DNA of 35,421 bases from an uncultured Clostridium sp. (lineage in GTDB: Bacteria; Bacillota; Clostridia; Clostridiales; Clostridiaceae), in contig NZ_CAAGHK010000044.1 in NCBI RefSeq assembly GCF_900769625.1, forward strand, positions 1 to 35,421, written 5' to 3'. A program made the position numbers and the translations under genes. The notes under the pieces are model-generated. The model saw only the letters and a list, made by a program, of their open reading frames with translations. It made no database searches and was not told the DNA's origin. Positions 1 through 10,300 of this stretch are shown here, one piece after another. The first letter of the stretch is position 1, and every line of letters starts with the position of its first letter.

Positions 1-480
1 ACTGAAAAATTCCATACAGGATACAGACTTAAGGAAATTGAAACCAATGAGGAATTAACAGATATTATAGAAATGCACTTTATAGAAATTCCTAAGCTTC
101 CTGAAGAAAGTGATGAAAAAGATATGCTGACGGCATGGACAGAATTTTTAAAGAATCCTGAAAGTGAAAAAGTAAGAAGCCTTGAAATGAGCATTGAAGA
201 AATCCGTGAAGCAAAGGATGAACTCGTAAGAATCAGCAACGACAAAGAACAGAGAGAAATTTATGAAATGAGATCAAAAATTCTTAAGGATAAGGTAAGT
301 GCCTTGAATGAAGCTGAAAGGAAAGGTATTGAACAGGGGATAAAGCAGGGTATGGAAGAAGGTAAAAGACAAAGAACAATTGAGCTGGCAAAAAATCTTT
401 TAGATGTACTTGATAATGAAACAATATCTTTAAAAACTGGATTGAGTATAGATGAAGTTGAAAAACTTAGAAGGCAGTAG
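1..480 (+). CDS. Rpn/TIGR01784-type PD-(D/E)XK nuclease (transposase-like), C-terminal part
   Basis: The reading frame is open from base 1 to the TAG at 478-480, so the gene starts before the window; the first ATG (73) is internal. The visible part is the C-terminal region of the Rpn (recombination-promoting nuclease)/TIGR01784 family. It shows the usual alpha-helical section, then a charged Gly/Gln repeat (GIEQGIKQGMEEGKRQR), then a short helix pair like 'TGLSIDEVEKLRR' that closes many family members. The catalytic PD-(D/E)XK core would be upstream and cannot be checked. Family members nick DNA and stimulate RecA-independent recombination in E. coli; that role is only inferred here. It lies upstream of another PD-(D/E)XK protein on the same strand. 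Confidence 0.75.
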   Translation, partial: TEKFHTGYRLKEIETNEELTDIIEMHFIEIPKLPEESDEKDMLTAWTEFLKNPESEKVRSLEMSIEEIREAKDELVRISNDKEQREIYEMRSKILKDKVSALNEAERKGIEQGIKQGMEEGKRQRTIELAKNLLDVLDNETISLKTGLSIDEVEKLRRQ

Positions 481-716
481 AGTGTTACATCAATGCAGCA
501 CATGGTATGATGCTGTCTTCTGTTTCACTTGCTTGTTATCATCATATTTTGTCATATGCTATTGCTGAATTTGTAAGATTTGTAAAGTGTGTTTGGAACG
601 TTGAAACAGTAGGAAAAACGGATAGGCAGATTGCGGCTTATAGCGTCCTTTTAAAATATATTAAACTTGGATATAATTATAATACATATATAGTGTGAAG
701 TGGAGGAGTGTACTGT
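481..716 (+). other. Intergenic region with likely promoter for the AAA-ATPase-like gene
   Basis: A 63-codon open frame at 507-698 has no ribosome binding site and no recognisable family, so I treat the stretch as non-coding. AT-rich TATAAT-like hexamers at about 673-685 are a plausible -10 for the gene starting at 717. Confidence 0.35.
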
Positions 717-2420
717 ATGAAAAATAAATCCCTGCCAATAGGGGTAGATAATTTTGAAATGCTAATAACACGTGGATATTATTTTATAGATAAATCCCTT
801 TTAATTAAGGATTTAATAGACAACAAGGCATCAGTAAATCTATTTACAAGACCAAGGAGATTTGGAAAGACTCTTAATATGAGCATGCTTCAGTATTACT
901 TTGAAGATGAGCGTAATGAATTTGATGGGACCAAGAAAGACAATTCGTATCTTTTTGATGGTCTAAAGATTATGAGTGCTGGAGAAGAGTATACAAATTA
1001 TATGGGCAGGTATCCTGTTATTAATCTTTCATTAAAGTGCAGCAAGCAGCCTACATTTGAAAGAGCATTTGAAGAAATAAAAAAGGTTATAGCAGATGAA
1101 TATGATAGACATAGTTTTATACTGCAGGATGAGAAACTGGCAAACAGAAAAGAGAGATATTTAAGAATTCAAAATGCTGAAGGCAATATTTCAGACTATA
1201 GCAGTTCCCTTAAGTTTTTAAGTGAATGTCTTGAAAAATATTATAATAATAAGGTAATAATTTTAATAGATGAATATGATGTGCCTCTGGAAAATTCATT
1301 CTTTAGGGGATTTTATGAGGAAATGATTGATTTTATAAGATCACTTTTCGAATCAGCTCTTAAAACAAATTCTTCACTTGAATTTGCAGTAATAACTGGA
1401 TGCCTTAGAATTTCAAAGGAATCCATATTTACAGGACTTAACAATTTAGAGATAATATCAATTTTAAATAAATCGTATGATGAGTATTTTGGCTTTACAC
1501 CAGAAGAAGTAAAAAAGATATGCTGTGATTATAATATAGAAAAGAAATATGAGTTAATAAAAGAGTGGTTTAATGGATATATTTTTGGAGATGCCAATGT
1601 ATATAATCCATGGAGTGTAGTACGTTTTGTAAAAGATTTAGGATTTAATATAAATGAATATCCAAAATCATACTGGGCAAATACAAGTTCAAACAGCATT
1701 GTTAAAAACCTTATAGAGAGGGCTGACGATGAAACTAAAAATGAAATAGAACTGCTTATAGAAGGTAAAACAATAGAAAAGCCTGTCCATGAAGATATAA
1801 CTTATGATGAAATTTATGACAGTATGGATAATCTATATAATTTCATGTTCTTCACAGGTTATTTCAAAAAAGTAAGTGAACGAGTTGATGAAAATACAAA
1901 GCAGAAATATTTAGAATTAAAGATTCCAAATGAAGAAGTGAAGTATATATTTAGAACCAAGGTGTTAAAGTGGTTTGAACAAAATATAAAAACAAGAGAT
2001 TTTACAAAGATGTACAATGCAATAATAGAGTGCAAGACGGAAGTTTTTGAAGAAGAACTTGCAGATGTTCTTCTTGAAAGTATAAGTTTTAACGATGCAT
2101 ATGAAAACTTCTATCATGGATTTGTAACTGGCATTCTTTCAAATATGAAAGGCTATACAGTAAAATCCAACAGGGAGTCTGGAAACGGCAGGGGAGATAT
2201 ATTTATAAGACCAGTATCAAGGCGTAAGACTGCTGTAATACTTGAACTTAAAGTATGCAGGAATTTTAATGAACTTGAAAAAAGAGCAGATGATGCTTTA
2301 AAACAGATAGAAGAAAAGAAATATGAGATGGAATTAAAAGATGATGGTTACAATAATGTGATAAAATATGGAATATCATTTTTTAAGAAGGATTGTCTTG
2401 TTAAAATTTGTGAAAAATGA
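717..2420 (+). CDS. AAA-ATPase-like protein with C-terminal PD-(D/E)XK nuclease domain
   Basis: The 567-residue protein has the layout of the AAA-ATPase_like (PF09820) plus PDDEXK_9 family, common in clostridia and Bacteroidetes. Near the N terminus is the family signature YYFIDKS (residues 21-27), followed by a Walker A-like RPRRFGKT (45-52). Walker B, ILIDEYD, lies at about 183-189. The C-terminal nuclease-like core shows GRGDIFI at about 492 and VILELKV at about 506. An upstream in-frame GTG (708) overlaps the Shine-Dalgarno GGAGG at 702-706, so ATG 717, ten bases downstream, is the better start. Function in the cell is not established; a role in DNA rearrangement or defence is only inference. 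A C-terminal relic of the same family lies at 25518-25709. A strong terminator follows. Confidence 0.85.
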   Translation: MKNKSLPIGVDNFEMLITRGYYFIDKSLLIKDLIDNKASVNLFTRPRRFGKTLNMSMLQYYFEDERNEFDGTKKDNSYLFDGLKIMSAGEEYTNYMGRYPVINLSLKCSKQPTFERAFEEIKKVIADEYDRHSFILQDEKLANRKERYLRIQNAEGNISDYSSSLKFLSECLEKYYNNKVIILIDEYDVPLENSFFRGFYEEMIDFIRSLFESALKTNSSLEFAVITGCLRISKESIFTGLNNLEIISILNKSYDEYFGFTPEEVKKICCDYNIEKKYELIKEWFNGYIFGDANVYNPWSVVRFVKDLGFNINEYPKSYWANTSSNSIVKNLIERADDETKNEIELLIEGKTIEKPVHEDITYDEIYDSMDNLYNFMFFTGYFKKVSERVDENTKQKYLELKIPNEEVKYIFRTKVLKWFEQNIKTRDFTKMYNAIIECKTEVFEEELADVLLESISFNDAYENFYHGFVTGILSNMKGYTVKSNRESGNGRGDIFIRPVSRRKTAVILELKVCRNFNELEKRADDALKQIEEKKYEMELKDDGYNNVIKYGISFFKKDCLVKICEK

Positions 2421-2469
2421 GATAGCACATTTGTTAATTAATTTGAAGAGAAGCTGATTTATTTATTAA

Positions 2470-2514
2470 AAAAGATAGTAAACAAACAGAAATAATGTTT
2501 GTTTACTATCTTTT
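2470..2514 (+). terminator. Rho-independent terminator after the AAA-ATPase-like gene
   Basis: A perfect 18-bp stem (2470-2487 with 2497-2514) has a 9-base loop and ends in TTTT, followed by GTTTTA. The A-run on the left arm could let it work on both strands. Confidence 0.85.
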
Positions 2515-2532
2515 GTTTTATGCAGAATTTTA

Positions 2533-2614
2533 AGAATCATTATTGTCATTTATATTTAGGTTCAATAATTACAAGTTCAGCAGAAACTATGGTGCTGAGT
2601 TTATTATTACATGT
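2533..2614 (-). pseudogene. Decayed YvrJ-family C-terminal fragment
   Basis: On the - strand the stretch reads NNKLSTIVSAELVIIEPKYK and then a stop (first base of the complement near 2609). This matches the end of the intact YvrJ protein at 21978-22184 (INKLNTIISAKLGVVI). The similarity continues past the stop at DNA level (2533-2560 against 21992-22020), as expected for a decayed copy. The N-terminal membrane segment is missing and there is no start or ribosome binding site. Both copies have the same orientation and lie about 19.5 kb apart. Confidence 0.65.
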
Positions 2615-2750
2615 GCAAGTATAGAAGTGAGTAATTTTGTAAATATCTCATAATTATAGATTTATAATTTAATAATAAAATATTACAAATAAGGCATAAT
2701 ATGATTTGTGCAAATATATTAAGGAAAGTCTATATTTTAAGGAGGAAAAT

Positions 2751-3281
2751 ATGATTAAATTATATTTAAAAAACTTAAGAAAAAATAAAGAAGAATGTTC
2801 TATTGGAAAGTGGATTGAGCTTCCGGCAGCTGATAAAGAAATAGAAGAAGTATTAAAAGAAATAGGAATTAATGACGAGCAGGAGGAATATTTTATTGCT
2901 GATTATGAATGTGACGTTGCAGGTATACATATAAAGGAAGATTCATCTATAGAACAGCTTAACGATATGGCAGTCCAGCTTTTTTATATGGATGAAGAAG
3001 AAGTGAAAATATGCAGTACAATTATGAAAAATGAAAACTGTACCTTAGACCAGGCAATAAAACAAAAAGATATGCGGGAGGTAATTACTTTAGATAAAAA
3101 TGAATCAAATACTGCCCTCAATCTTGCATACAGTTATATAAAGAAGATGCACGATGGCGATGTAATTAATATGGATAAAGATACTTTAGCACAATATTTT
3201 GATTATGAGAGATTTGGCGAAGATTTGAAAATGAAATTTAACATAGATGATGATGAAACCATTGCAGTAAGCAATATATAA
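2751..3281 (+). CDS. ardA: ArdA-family antirestriction protein
   Basis: The 176-residue acidic protein carries N-terminal features of the ArdA family (PF07275): a start such as MIKLYLKNL, then GKWIELPA at about residues 21-28, and EEYFIADYE at about 46-54. The C-terminal part has the family-like AQYFDYERFGEDL. ArdA proteins mimic B-form DNA with surface Asp/Glu and block type I restriction complexes; the many Asp and Glu residues here fit that. An open frame extends upstream to 2706, but ATG 2751 has a perfect GGAGG at 2741-2745 and matches the family N terminus. It sits 309 bases upstream of a full type I restriction operon on the same strand. Whether it protects incoming DNA from that system or tempers it is unknown. 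Confidence 0.8.
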   Translation: MIKLYLKNLRKNKEECSIGKWIELPAADKEIEEVLKEIGINDEQEEYFIADYECDVAGIHIKEDSSIEQLNDMAVQLFYMDEEEVKICSTIMKNENCTLDQAIKQKDMREVITLDKNESNTALNLAYSYIKKMHDGDVINMDKDTLAQYFDYERFGEDLKMKFNIDDDETIAVSNI

Positions 3282-3590
3282 ATATTAAATCAATAGAAAC
3301 TGAAAAACACTCTATTAAGCTGTGTAATAATTTATAAATAAAAATCTCAGCTTATTACCCTTCATTGAGGATTATCTGCTTATAAGCAGCAGGATAATGT
3401 GAAATCTAAAATTGAGAAGCAGCTGGAATCTTTGAAAAAGTCTGTTTGTGTTATGCAAAATAAGATATTTATTGTCAATTATTAAGCGATAATGATAAAA
3501 TATAATTAAGTATATAAAAATAGATTTTAATATAAATAATGTAAAAGGAGCTAAATTTAAAGATACTATTTAAATTTATGGGAGGACAAA
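3282..3590 (+). other. Intergenic region before hsdM, with a small gene relic
   Basis: Between a stop at 3366-3368 and a TAA at 3483-3485 is a 38-codon open frame (3369-3485) with no start codon. It reads through KSKIEKQLESLKKSV, like the coiled-coil tail of a regulator, and is probably a relic. AT-rich sequence at about 3490-3540 probably holds the hsd operon promoter. GGAGG at 3581-3585 is the hsdM ribosome binding site. Confidence 0.4.
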
Positions 3591-6167
3591 ATGATTACAT
3601 CAGAAGAAATTAAAAGACGATTATGGAATGGAGCCAACGAACTCAGAGGTTCTATGGATGCAAGCAGATACAAAGATTATATGCTTGGGTTAATGTTCTA
3701 CAAATTTTTAAGTGACAAGACTTTGGAAACATTTAAAGAAACTGCTGGTTTAGGTAATATATCAGAAGAAGATTTAGTCAAGGAATATAATAAAGCCAAG
3801 AATGAGTATGGCAGTGAATTAGAAAAAACTATTCAGGATATCTTAGGGTATTATGTATCTCCACAATATCTATATCACACATGGATTAGTGATATTAATT
3901 CTGGGGATTTTGAAGTACAAAAAGTAATTGACAGTCTTAATCATTTTGAAAGGACAATAGCAGTATCAGCAGAGGCAAGGGACTTTCAAGGTTTATTTTC
4001 TAATTCAACACTTGACTTGACAAACACTGCTCTCGGGAGCAATTTAAATGAAAGAAGCAAGAACATTAAAGCACTTATATTATTATTTGCTGACCTTAAC
4101 ATGGTATCTCTGCAGAAGGGTGATGTTCTTGGAGATGCATATGAATATTTAATAGGCCAGTTTGCAATGGAATCTGGGAAGAAGGCAGGAGAATTCTATA
4201 CTCCTCATCAGGTAAGTGAAATTATGGCCCAGATAGTTGCCAAATCATGTGAAGTAAAATCATTATATGACCCGACAGTAGGATCGGGTTCGTTACTGCT
4301 TACAGTTAAAAAACATTTGAATAAGGATGCTCAAAGGGAACTGCAGTATTATGGACAGGAAAAAAATACGGCCACATATAATTTAACTCGTATGAATCTT
4401 TTATTACATGGTGTCCGTCCTGAAAAAATGACTATTAAAAATGGTGATACTCTTTCACATGACTGGCCAGAAGATCCATCAAGACCAAGTGAAGCTGTAC
4501 AGTTTGACGGGGTGGTTATGAATCCACCATATTCTGTGAGCGGTTGGAACAAAGCAGGGTTAAAGGTAAGTGATCCTCGTTTTGAAATTGCCGGTACGCT
4601 GCCACCAGATTCAAAAGGGGATTTTGCATTTTTATTACATGGATTGTATCACTTAGGCACAAATGGAACTATGGCTATTGTACTGCCTCATGGAGTTTTA
4701 TTTAGAGGTTCTTCAGAAGGTGACATAAGGCAGAGACTGTTAGAAAAGAATAATATAGATGCAATTATCGGATTACCAAATAATTTATTTACAAATACTG
4801 GAATACCAGTTGTAATTATAGTTTTAAAGAAGAACAGAAAAATTGATGCACCTGTTCTTATTATTGATGCATCAAAAAGTTTTATTAAAGTAGGAAAGCA
4901 GAATGTTCTGCAGGAAAAAGATATTGCCAAGATAATAGATGTATATATAAATAAGACTGAAATAGCAGGATACAGCCACCTTGCCAGCAGAGAAGAAATA
5001 AAGAAAAATGAATATAATATGAATATTCCAAGGTATGTTGAAAGTATGGATACAGAGATTAGTCATGATGTTGATGCACATTTACTAGGTGGTATTCCAC
5101 AAAAAAATATTGATGATTTGTCAGTACTGCAGTCACTTGTGTCAGATGTTTTAAAGAGCAGTTTAAAGACAATACGTCCGGGGTATGTGGATCTTATAAA
5201 GCCAGTTAGTGAATTAACAGATGAGATTTTAAATGATATTCATATTACTGGTATATCAAACGAAATTAAAGAGAAAACAGAAAGATACATTGAGAAATAT
5301 TGGAACATTTTAAGAACCATTGACAGTGATACTGATTTACAAAAGCTTATGGAAGAAATGCTTGATGATATAATGGATGTTTTAAAAGAATATAAATTTA
5401 TTGATGTGTATGATGGGTATCAGATAATAGCGGAAATATGGAAGAATGCACTTACACATGATACAGAGATTATTGCTAATGAAGAATTTTACAAAGCAGG
5501 ACGTACCCGTGAACCTAATATGGTAACAAAAGGTTCTGGAAAGAATAAAAGAGAAGAGCAGGATGGTTATGTTGGACGTATTATCCCAAATGAGTTAATT
5601 GCGCAGGAACTTTATAGTGAAGAACTGAAAGCAATTGAAGATAAAAAAGAATCGGTACAGGATATAGAAATGCAGTTATCAGAGCTGGTGGAAAATGCAA
5701 AAGCTGAGGATACGCCTGAAAACAATGCTTTATTTGATTCATTAAAGAAAAATGAAAATGATGAACCAGGAGATACTTTTGATTCTAAAGCATTGAAAGC
5801 TGAACTTAAGAATGCTGAGAAAGGTTCTGAAAAATATAAGTTATTGAAAAAAGTTGAAACACTGATGAGTGAAAGATTATCTTTAGCTAAATCTATAAAG
5901 AGTGAAGAACAAGAGCTTAAAGATGCAGTACAGGAACGTATCTTAGTATTAACTGATGAAGAAGTAGACAAGCTAGTATTTAAAAAATGGTTTGGCAGCA
6001 CAGTAGCTCAAATAACAGGATTAGTTAAAATTCCATTAAAAGCAGATTTAGATACTTTGAAAATGCTGCAGGAACGTTATGCAGATACGCTTTCAGATAT
6101 AGATAGTGAAATAGAAAGCCTGATGAGTGAATTTGAAACACTTAGGAATGAATTGGTGGTGGAATAA
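3591..6167 (+). CDS. hsdM: Type I restriction-modification DNA methyltransferase subunit HsdM
   Basis: The protein is an N6-adenine methyltransferase that modifies the asymmetric, split target chosen by HsdS and forms the M2S and R2M2S complexes. An N-terminal helical HsdM_N domain covers roughly residues 5-150. The SAM-binding motif I is DPTVGSGSL at about 226, a variant of the usual DPACGSGG. The catalytic motif IV is NPPY at about 310. At 858 residues it is far longer than the roughly 500-530 of EcoR124I-type subunits. The extra 350 residues after about 500 are charged and helical with likely coiled coils (about 680-860), a form also found in other Firmicutes. The start at 3591 has GGAGG six bases upstream. 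Its TAA is directly followed by the hsdS ATG, indicating translational coupling. Confidence 0.93.
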   Translation: MITSEEIKRRLWNGANELRGSMDASRYKDYMLGLMFYKFLSDKTLETFKETAGLGNISEEDLVKEYNKAKNEYGSELEKTIQDILGYYVSPQYLYHTWISDINSGDFEVQKVIDSLNHFERTIAVSAEARDFQGLFSNSTLDLTNTALGSNLNERSKNIKALILLFADLNMVSLQKGDVLGDAYEYLIGQFAMESGKKAGEFYTPHQVSEIMAQIVAKSCEVKSLYDPTVGSGSLLLTVKKHLNKDAQRELQYYGQEKNTATYNLTRMNLLLHGVRPEKMTIKNGDTLSHDWPEDPSRPSEAVQFDGVVMNPPYSVSGWNKAGLKVSDPRFEIAGTLPPDSKGDFAFLLHGLYHLGTNGTMAIVLPHGVLFRGSSEGDIRQRLLEKNNIDAIIGLPNNLFTNTGIPVVIIVLKKNRKIDAPVLIIDASKSFIKVGKQNVLQEKDIAKIIDVYINKTEIAGYSHLASREEIKKNEYNMNIPRYVESMDTEISHDVDAHLLGGIPQKNIDDLSVLQSLVSDVLKSSLKTIRPGYVDLIKPVSELTDEILNDIHITGISNEIKEKTERYIEKYWNILRTIDSDTDLQKLMEEMLDDIMDVLKEYKFIDVYDGYQIIAEIWKNALTHDTEIIANEEFYKAGRTREPNMVTKGSGKNKREEQDGYVGRIIPNELIAQELYSEELKAIEDKKESVQDIEMQLSELVENAKAEDTPENNALFDSLKKNENDEPGDTFDSKALKAELKNAEKGSEKYKLLKKVETLMSERLSLAKSIKSEEQELKDAVQERILVLTDEEVDKLVFKKWFGSTVAQITGLVKIPLKADLDTLKMLQERYADTLSDIDSEIESLMSEFETLRNELVVE

Positions 6168-7286
6168 ATGAGTAGTAATGAGAAAAACATTCCTAAAAGA
6201 AGATTTAAGGAGTTTTTAGAGGGTGAAGCATGGGAAGAGCGTAAGTTGGGAGACGTAGTTGATGTATTTAGTGGAAGAGATTATAAACATCTTTCAGAAG
6301 GTAGTATTCCAGTTTACGGAACTGGAGGGTATATGCTTAGTGTCAATGAAGCATTATCATATGATAAAGATGCAATTGGAATAGGCCGAAAAGGAACTAT
6401 TGATAAACCATATGTTTTGAAAGCACCGTTTTGGACTGTGGATACGTTGTTCTATGCAATTCCGAAAGAACAATATAATTTGGATTTTGTCTTTAACATT
6501 TTTCAACTCATTAATTGGAAAGGTAAGGATGAATCTACAGGTGTTCCAAGTTTATCAAAAACAGCTATAAATGATGTTGATATTTTTATACCTAAGAGCT
6601 TGGAACAAGAAAAAATTGGGGCACATTTTCACAAAATTGACAACCTTATAACCCTTCATCAGCGTAAGTTAGATAAGCTAAAAGTATTAAAAAAAGCATA
6701 TCTTGCTCAGATGTTTCCGTCTGTTGGAAAAAGTAAACCAAGACTAAGGTTTAGTGGATTTAATGATGATTGGGAACAGCGTAAGCTTTGTGAAATTGCA
6801 GACCGTTTTGATAATTTAAGAGTTCCTGTAGCAGCTGATTTACGAAAAGAAGGATTAACTCCATATTATGGGGCAAATGGTATTCAAGATTATGTAGAAG
6901 GTTTTACTCATGATGGGGAATTTATTCTTGTTGCCGAAGATGGTGCAAATGATTTAAAAAATTATCCTGTTAATTATGTAAATGGTCGTATTTGGGTGAA
7001 TAATCATGCACATGTATTACAAGGAAAAGATAAAATTACTGATACGCGTTTTCTTGGTTATTCTATAAATCGTGCCAATATTGCATCTTTATTAGTTGGT
7101 GGTGGAAGGGCTAAACTAAATTCCGATATTATGATGAATATTCAATTGCAGCTCCCTTCCGTTGAAGAACAAAAATTAATTTCAGAGTACTTTAGTAGTA
7201 TTGACAACCTTATTACCCTCCACCAACGTAAACTAGAAAAACTCCAAAACATAAAGAAAGCATATTTAAATGAAATGTTTGTATAG
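6168..7286 (+). CDS. hsdS: Type I restriction specificity subunit HsdS
   Basis: The 372-residue protein has two target recognition domains, each opened by a similar phrase (WEERKLGDVVDV near residue 21 and WEQRKLCEIADR near 203). Each is closed by a nearly repeated conserved helix containing IDNLITLHQRKL (about 157-168 and 345-356). The pair of helices forms the spacer that sets the gap in the bipartite DNA target. At DNA level the two conserved regions (about 6637-6690 and 7200-7253) are repeats that could support domain shuffling by recombination. The target sequence cannot be predicted from this. The gene starts at the base after the hsdM stop and is followed 15 bases later by hsdR. No inverted extra hsdS gene or recombinase is present nearby, so there is no sign of phase variation by inversion. 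Confidence 0.93.
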   Translation: MSSNEKNIPKRRFKEFLEGEAWEERKLGDVVDVFSGRDYKHLSEGSIPVYGTGGYMLSVNEALSYDKDAIGIGRKGTIDKPYVLKAPFWTVDTLFYAIPKEQYNLDFVFNIFQLINWKGKDESTGVPSLSKTAINDVDIFIPKSLEQEKIGAHFHKIDNLITLHQRKLDKLKVLKKAYLAQMFPSVGKSKPRLRFSGFNDDWEQRKLCEIADRFDNLRVPVAADLRKEGLTPYYGANGIQDYVEGFTHDGEFILVAEDGANDLKNYPVNYVNGRIWVNNHAHVLQGKDKITDTRFLGYSINRANIASLLVGGGRAKLNSDIMMNIQLQLPSVEEQKLISEYFSSIDNLITLHQRKLEKLQNIKKAYLNEMFV

Positions 7287-7301
7287 AAAGGAGCGTAGTT
7301 T

Positions 7302-10300
7302 ATGAGTAATGCACCTAAAAATGTTTCTGAAAAAACTTTTCAGGAGAATTTTGTTAAGGATTTAGAAAAATATAAATGGAAAGCACCAGAATATTTAAAT
7401 GGAAATATAAAGAAGGTTACAGTTAATGACCTTATAGATAACTGGCGCAGAGAATTAAACCGTATAAATGCAGACCAGCTGGAAGGTGTAGAATTAACCG
7501 ATAATGAATTTAAGCAGGTAATGGCAAGAGTAAATGCAATAAGCAATAGTTATGAAGCTGCTAAAATATTATCTATGGAGCAGTCAGTAGGAAAAATTGA
7601 TGGCATTTATCGTGATGATAATCCAGATATAACAAGAAAGCAGATTACTTTGACTATCTTCAAAAAAGCAGAAGTGAGTGGCGGAGATTCAAGCTATCAG
7701 ATTGCAAGAGAAGTAGTAACATCTAACAACAACAGATTTGATATTGTTTTATTGATTAATGGACTGCCACTCATTAATATAGAGCAGAAACGTACAGACA
7801 AGTCATTAGATGAAGCATATGAACAATTCAAGAGATATTATCGAGATGGTGAATACTGCAATAACTTTATGGCTTTTTCGCAGATGATGGTTATTACTAC
7901 TGAAATAGAAACACGTTATTTTGCTACACCAAAAACTATTAATGACTTTAATCCTGCATTTGCATTTCACTGGGCAGATAAAGATAACAAAGTGATAAAT
8001 AAATGGCAGGAAGTAATCAAGCAATTTTTAATGATACCAATGGCACATCAAATGGTGGGAGATTATCTAGTTATTGATGAAGCTAAAGAAGAAGAAAATA
8101 GAAAACATATGTTAATGAGGGCATATCAGGTATATGCACTGCAGGCTGTAGAGGGAGCTGCCTTTGGATGGAAAAATGGAGAAGTACCACATGGCGGTTT
8201 TGTATGGCACACAACAGGTTCAGGAAAAACAATTACAAGCTTTAAGACAGCATTATTTTTATCAACACGTGCAGGATTTGATAAGGTGGTATTTTTAGTT
8301 GACAGACGTGAATTAGACAGCCGTACTAGTGAAAACTTCAAGGCATATGCAGCATATGAGCCAGTATGTGTAGATGATACAAAACATACCTATGAGCTGA
8401 AAAAACAATTGAATTTAAAGAAAACAGGAATCGTTGTAACAACAACATTTAAACTTAATGCACTTGTTAAAGAATTAGAAGAAGCACATGATGATACTTT
8501 AAAAAATAAGAAGATTATATTTATTATAGATGAAGCTCACAGAACAACAATGGGGCAGATGCTTGGAACAATTAAAAATTATTTTAGGAAGAATGCACTT
8601 TTCTATGGCTTTACTGGAACACCGCTTTTTGATGAAAATAATATTAAAGGCAAGGTCAATGAAAAAAGTGAAATAATAAATACTACAGAAAAGTTATTTG
8701 GACCTAAACTTCATCAGTATACCATTGATGAAGCAATTGCTGATGGAAATGTATTAGGCTTTTATGTAGATTATATTAACACTGGTGAATTTAAAAGTTA
8801 TGATGATTTAAGAGAACAATTGGAAGAAGAAATTAAAAATGAACATCCTGAACTTTCAGATAGAGAAATTGAACGTAAAATGCAGGAAATGTCTGAATTA
8901 GAAGTTGAAAAACAGGCATCTAAAAAAGGCATTTTAAAGTATCAGGATGAAACTCACATTCCGAGAGTTGTTGAAGAAATATTAAATAACTGGGATGTAC
9001 AGTCTAAAGAAAGAGAATTTAATGCAATTTTAACAGTTGCTTATAAAAATAGAGTAATTGCATATTATAATGAATTTAAAAAACAGCTTAAGGAACGTAA
9101 TGAAAAATTGAATATTGTCATGACCTTCAGCTTTGGCAATGAAAATGATCCTGACAATGTTCCAAAAGAGATCATTGAAGGAATGTTCAAAGATTATGCA
9201 GAATTTACGGGCATTGAATTTATTGCTGGTGATAAGAAACATGGTGAAGATGCATATTTTGAGGATATAATAGACCGTACAACTCGTGGAGGAAGCGGAC
9301 GTAACAAAAAGAATATTGATTTAGTTATTGTGGCAGACCAGCTCCTTACAGGATATGATTCTAAAAGATTAAATACATTGTATGTTGACAGATCTTTAGA
9401 ACTGCAGGGATTAATTCAGGCTTATTCTAGGACAAACCGTATATATGGAAAGAATAAGGAGTTTGGAACTATTGTTAATTTCCAATATCCAAGAATCACT
9501 AAAGAAACAGTGGAGACTGCATTAAAATTATATGGCAGTGGAGGAAAGAGCAGCAAGGCAATAGTTGATACTTACACTACCGCAGTAGAAAAATTCAAAA
9601 TAAAAGCTGCAGCAATGAAAGATACCCTTCAGGAACCATCAGACTGGCAGGATTTAAAGGATGATGAAGAAGATAGGAAAAATTTTGAAGCATCATTTAA
9701 AGAGGCTGCAGAACAGTTAAATAAGGTTAATCAATACTATCAGTATAAATGGGATGATGATACATTTGGTATTGATGAGCATACTTGGTTTAATTATGTT
9801 GGTGCATATAGAAATCTTGTACGAAATGATGGACATGATGATCCAGTAGTAGATATTATAAAACCACTTGTTGGCAAAACAAAACTTGCAGGAACACAAG
9901 TAATTGATGCAGCTAATATCCTTAGTTTAATAGGTTCTAAAGTAAGTAATGTAGATGGAGTTCAAACTGTGGATGATGAAACACTTCGTATCATACATGA
10001 ACAGATTCAGGAATTAAGTAATATGGGTGAAGATACTAAGGCACATCTTTTAAGAGAATTTGTAGACACTGAACTGGTACAAGGTAAACTGCCTTATGAT
10101 ATAAATTTTGATGAAGCATTTGAAGAGTGGAAATGTGAGAAAATAAAAGCTGAAGTCAGTGACTTTGCTTCTAAATGGGGAATTCAAAAGGATTGGCTTT
10201 ATAAAGCAGCAGTTAAAGTCTTATCATCTGAAAGTGACAAGGTTCCTTATATGGATGAACTGAATAATAATGTGGATTATAATGATGCTGCCGATAAAAG

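Noticed and set aside
507..698. 63-codon open frame between the Rpn-type and AAA-ATPase-like genes
   Set aside because: No ribosome binding site, no known family, and it overlaps the probable promoter of the next gene.
5612..6001. 129-codon open frame on the opposite strand of hsdM
   Set aside because: Antisense shadow of the Lys/Glu-rich hsdM tail, giving a Ser/Leu/Phe-rich product without start signals.
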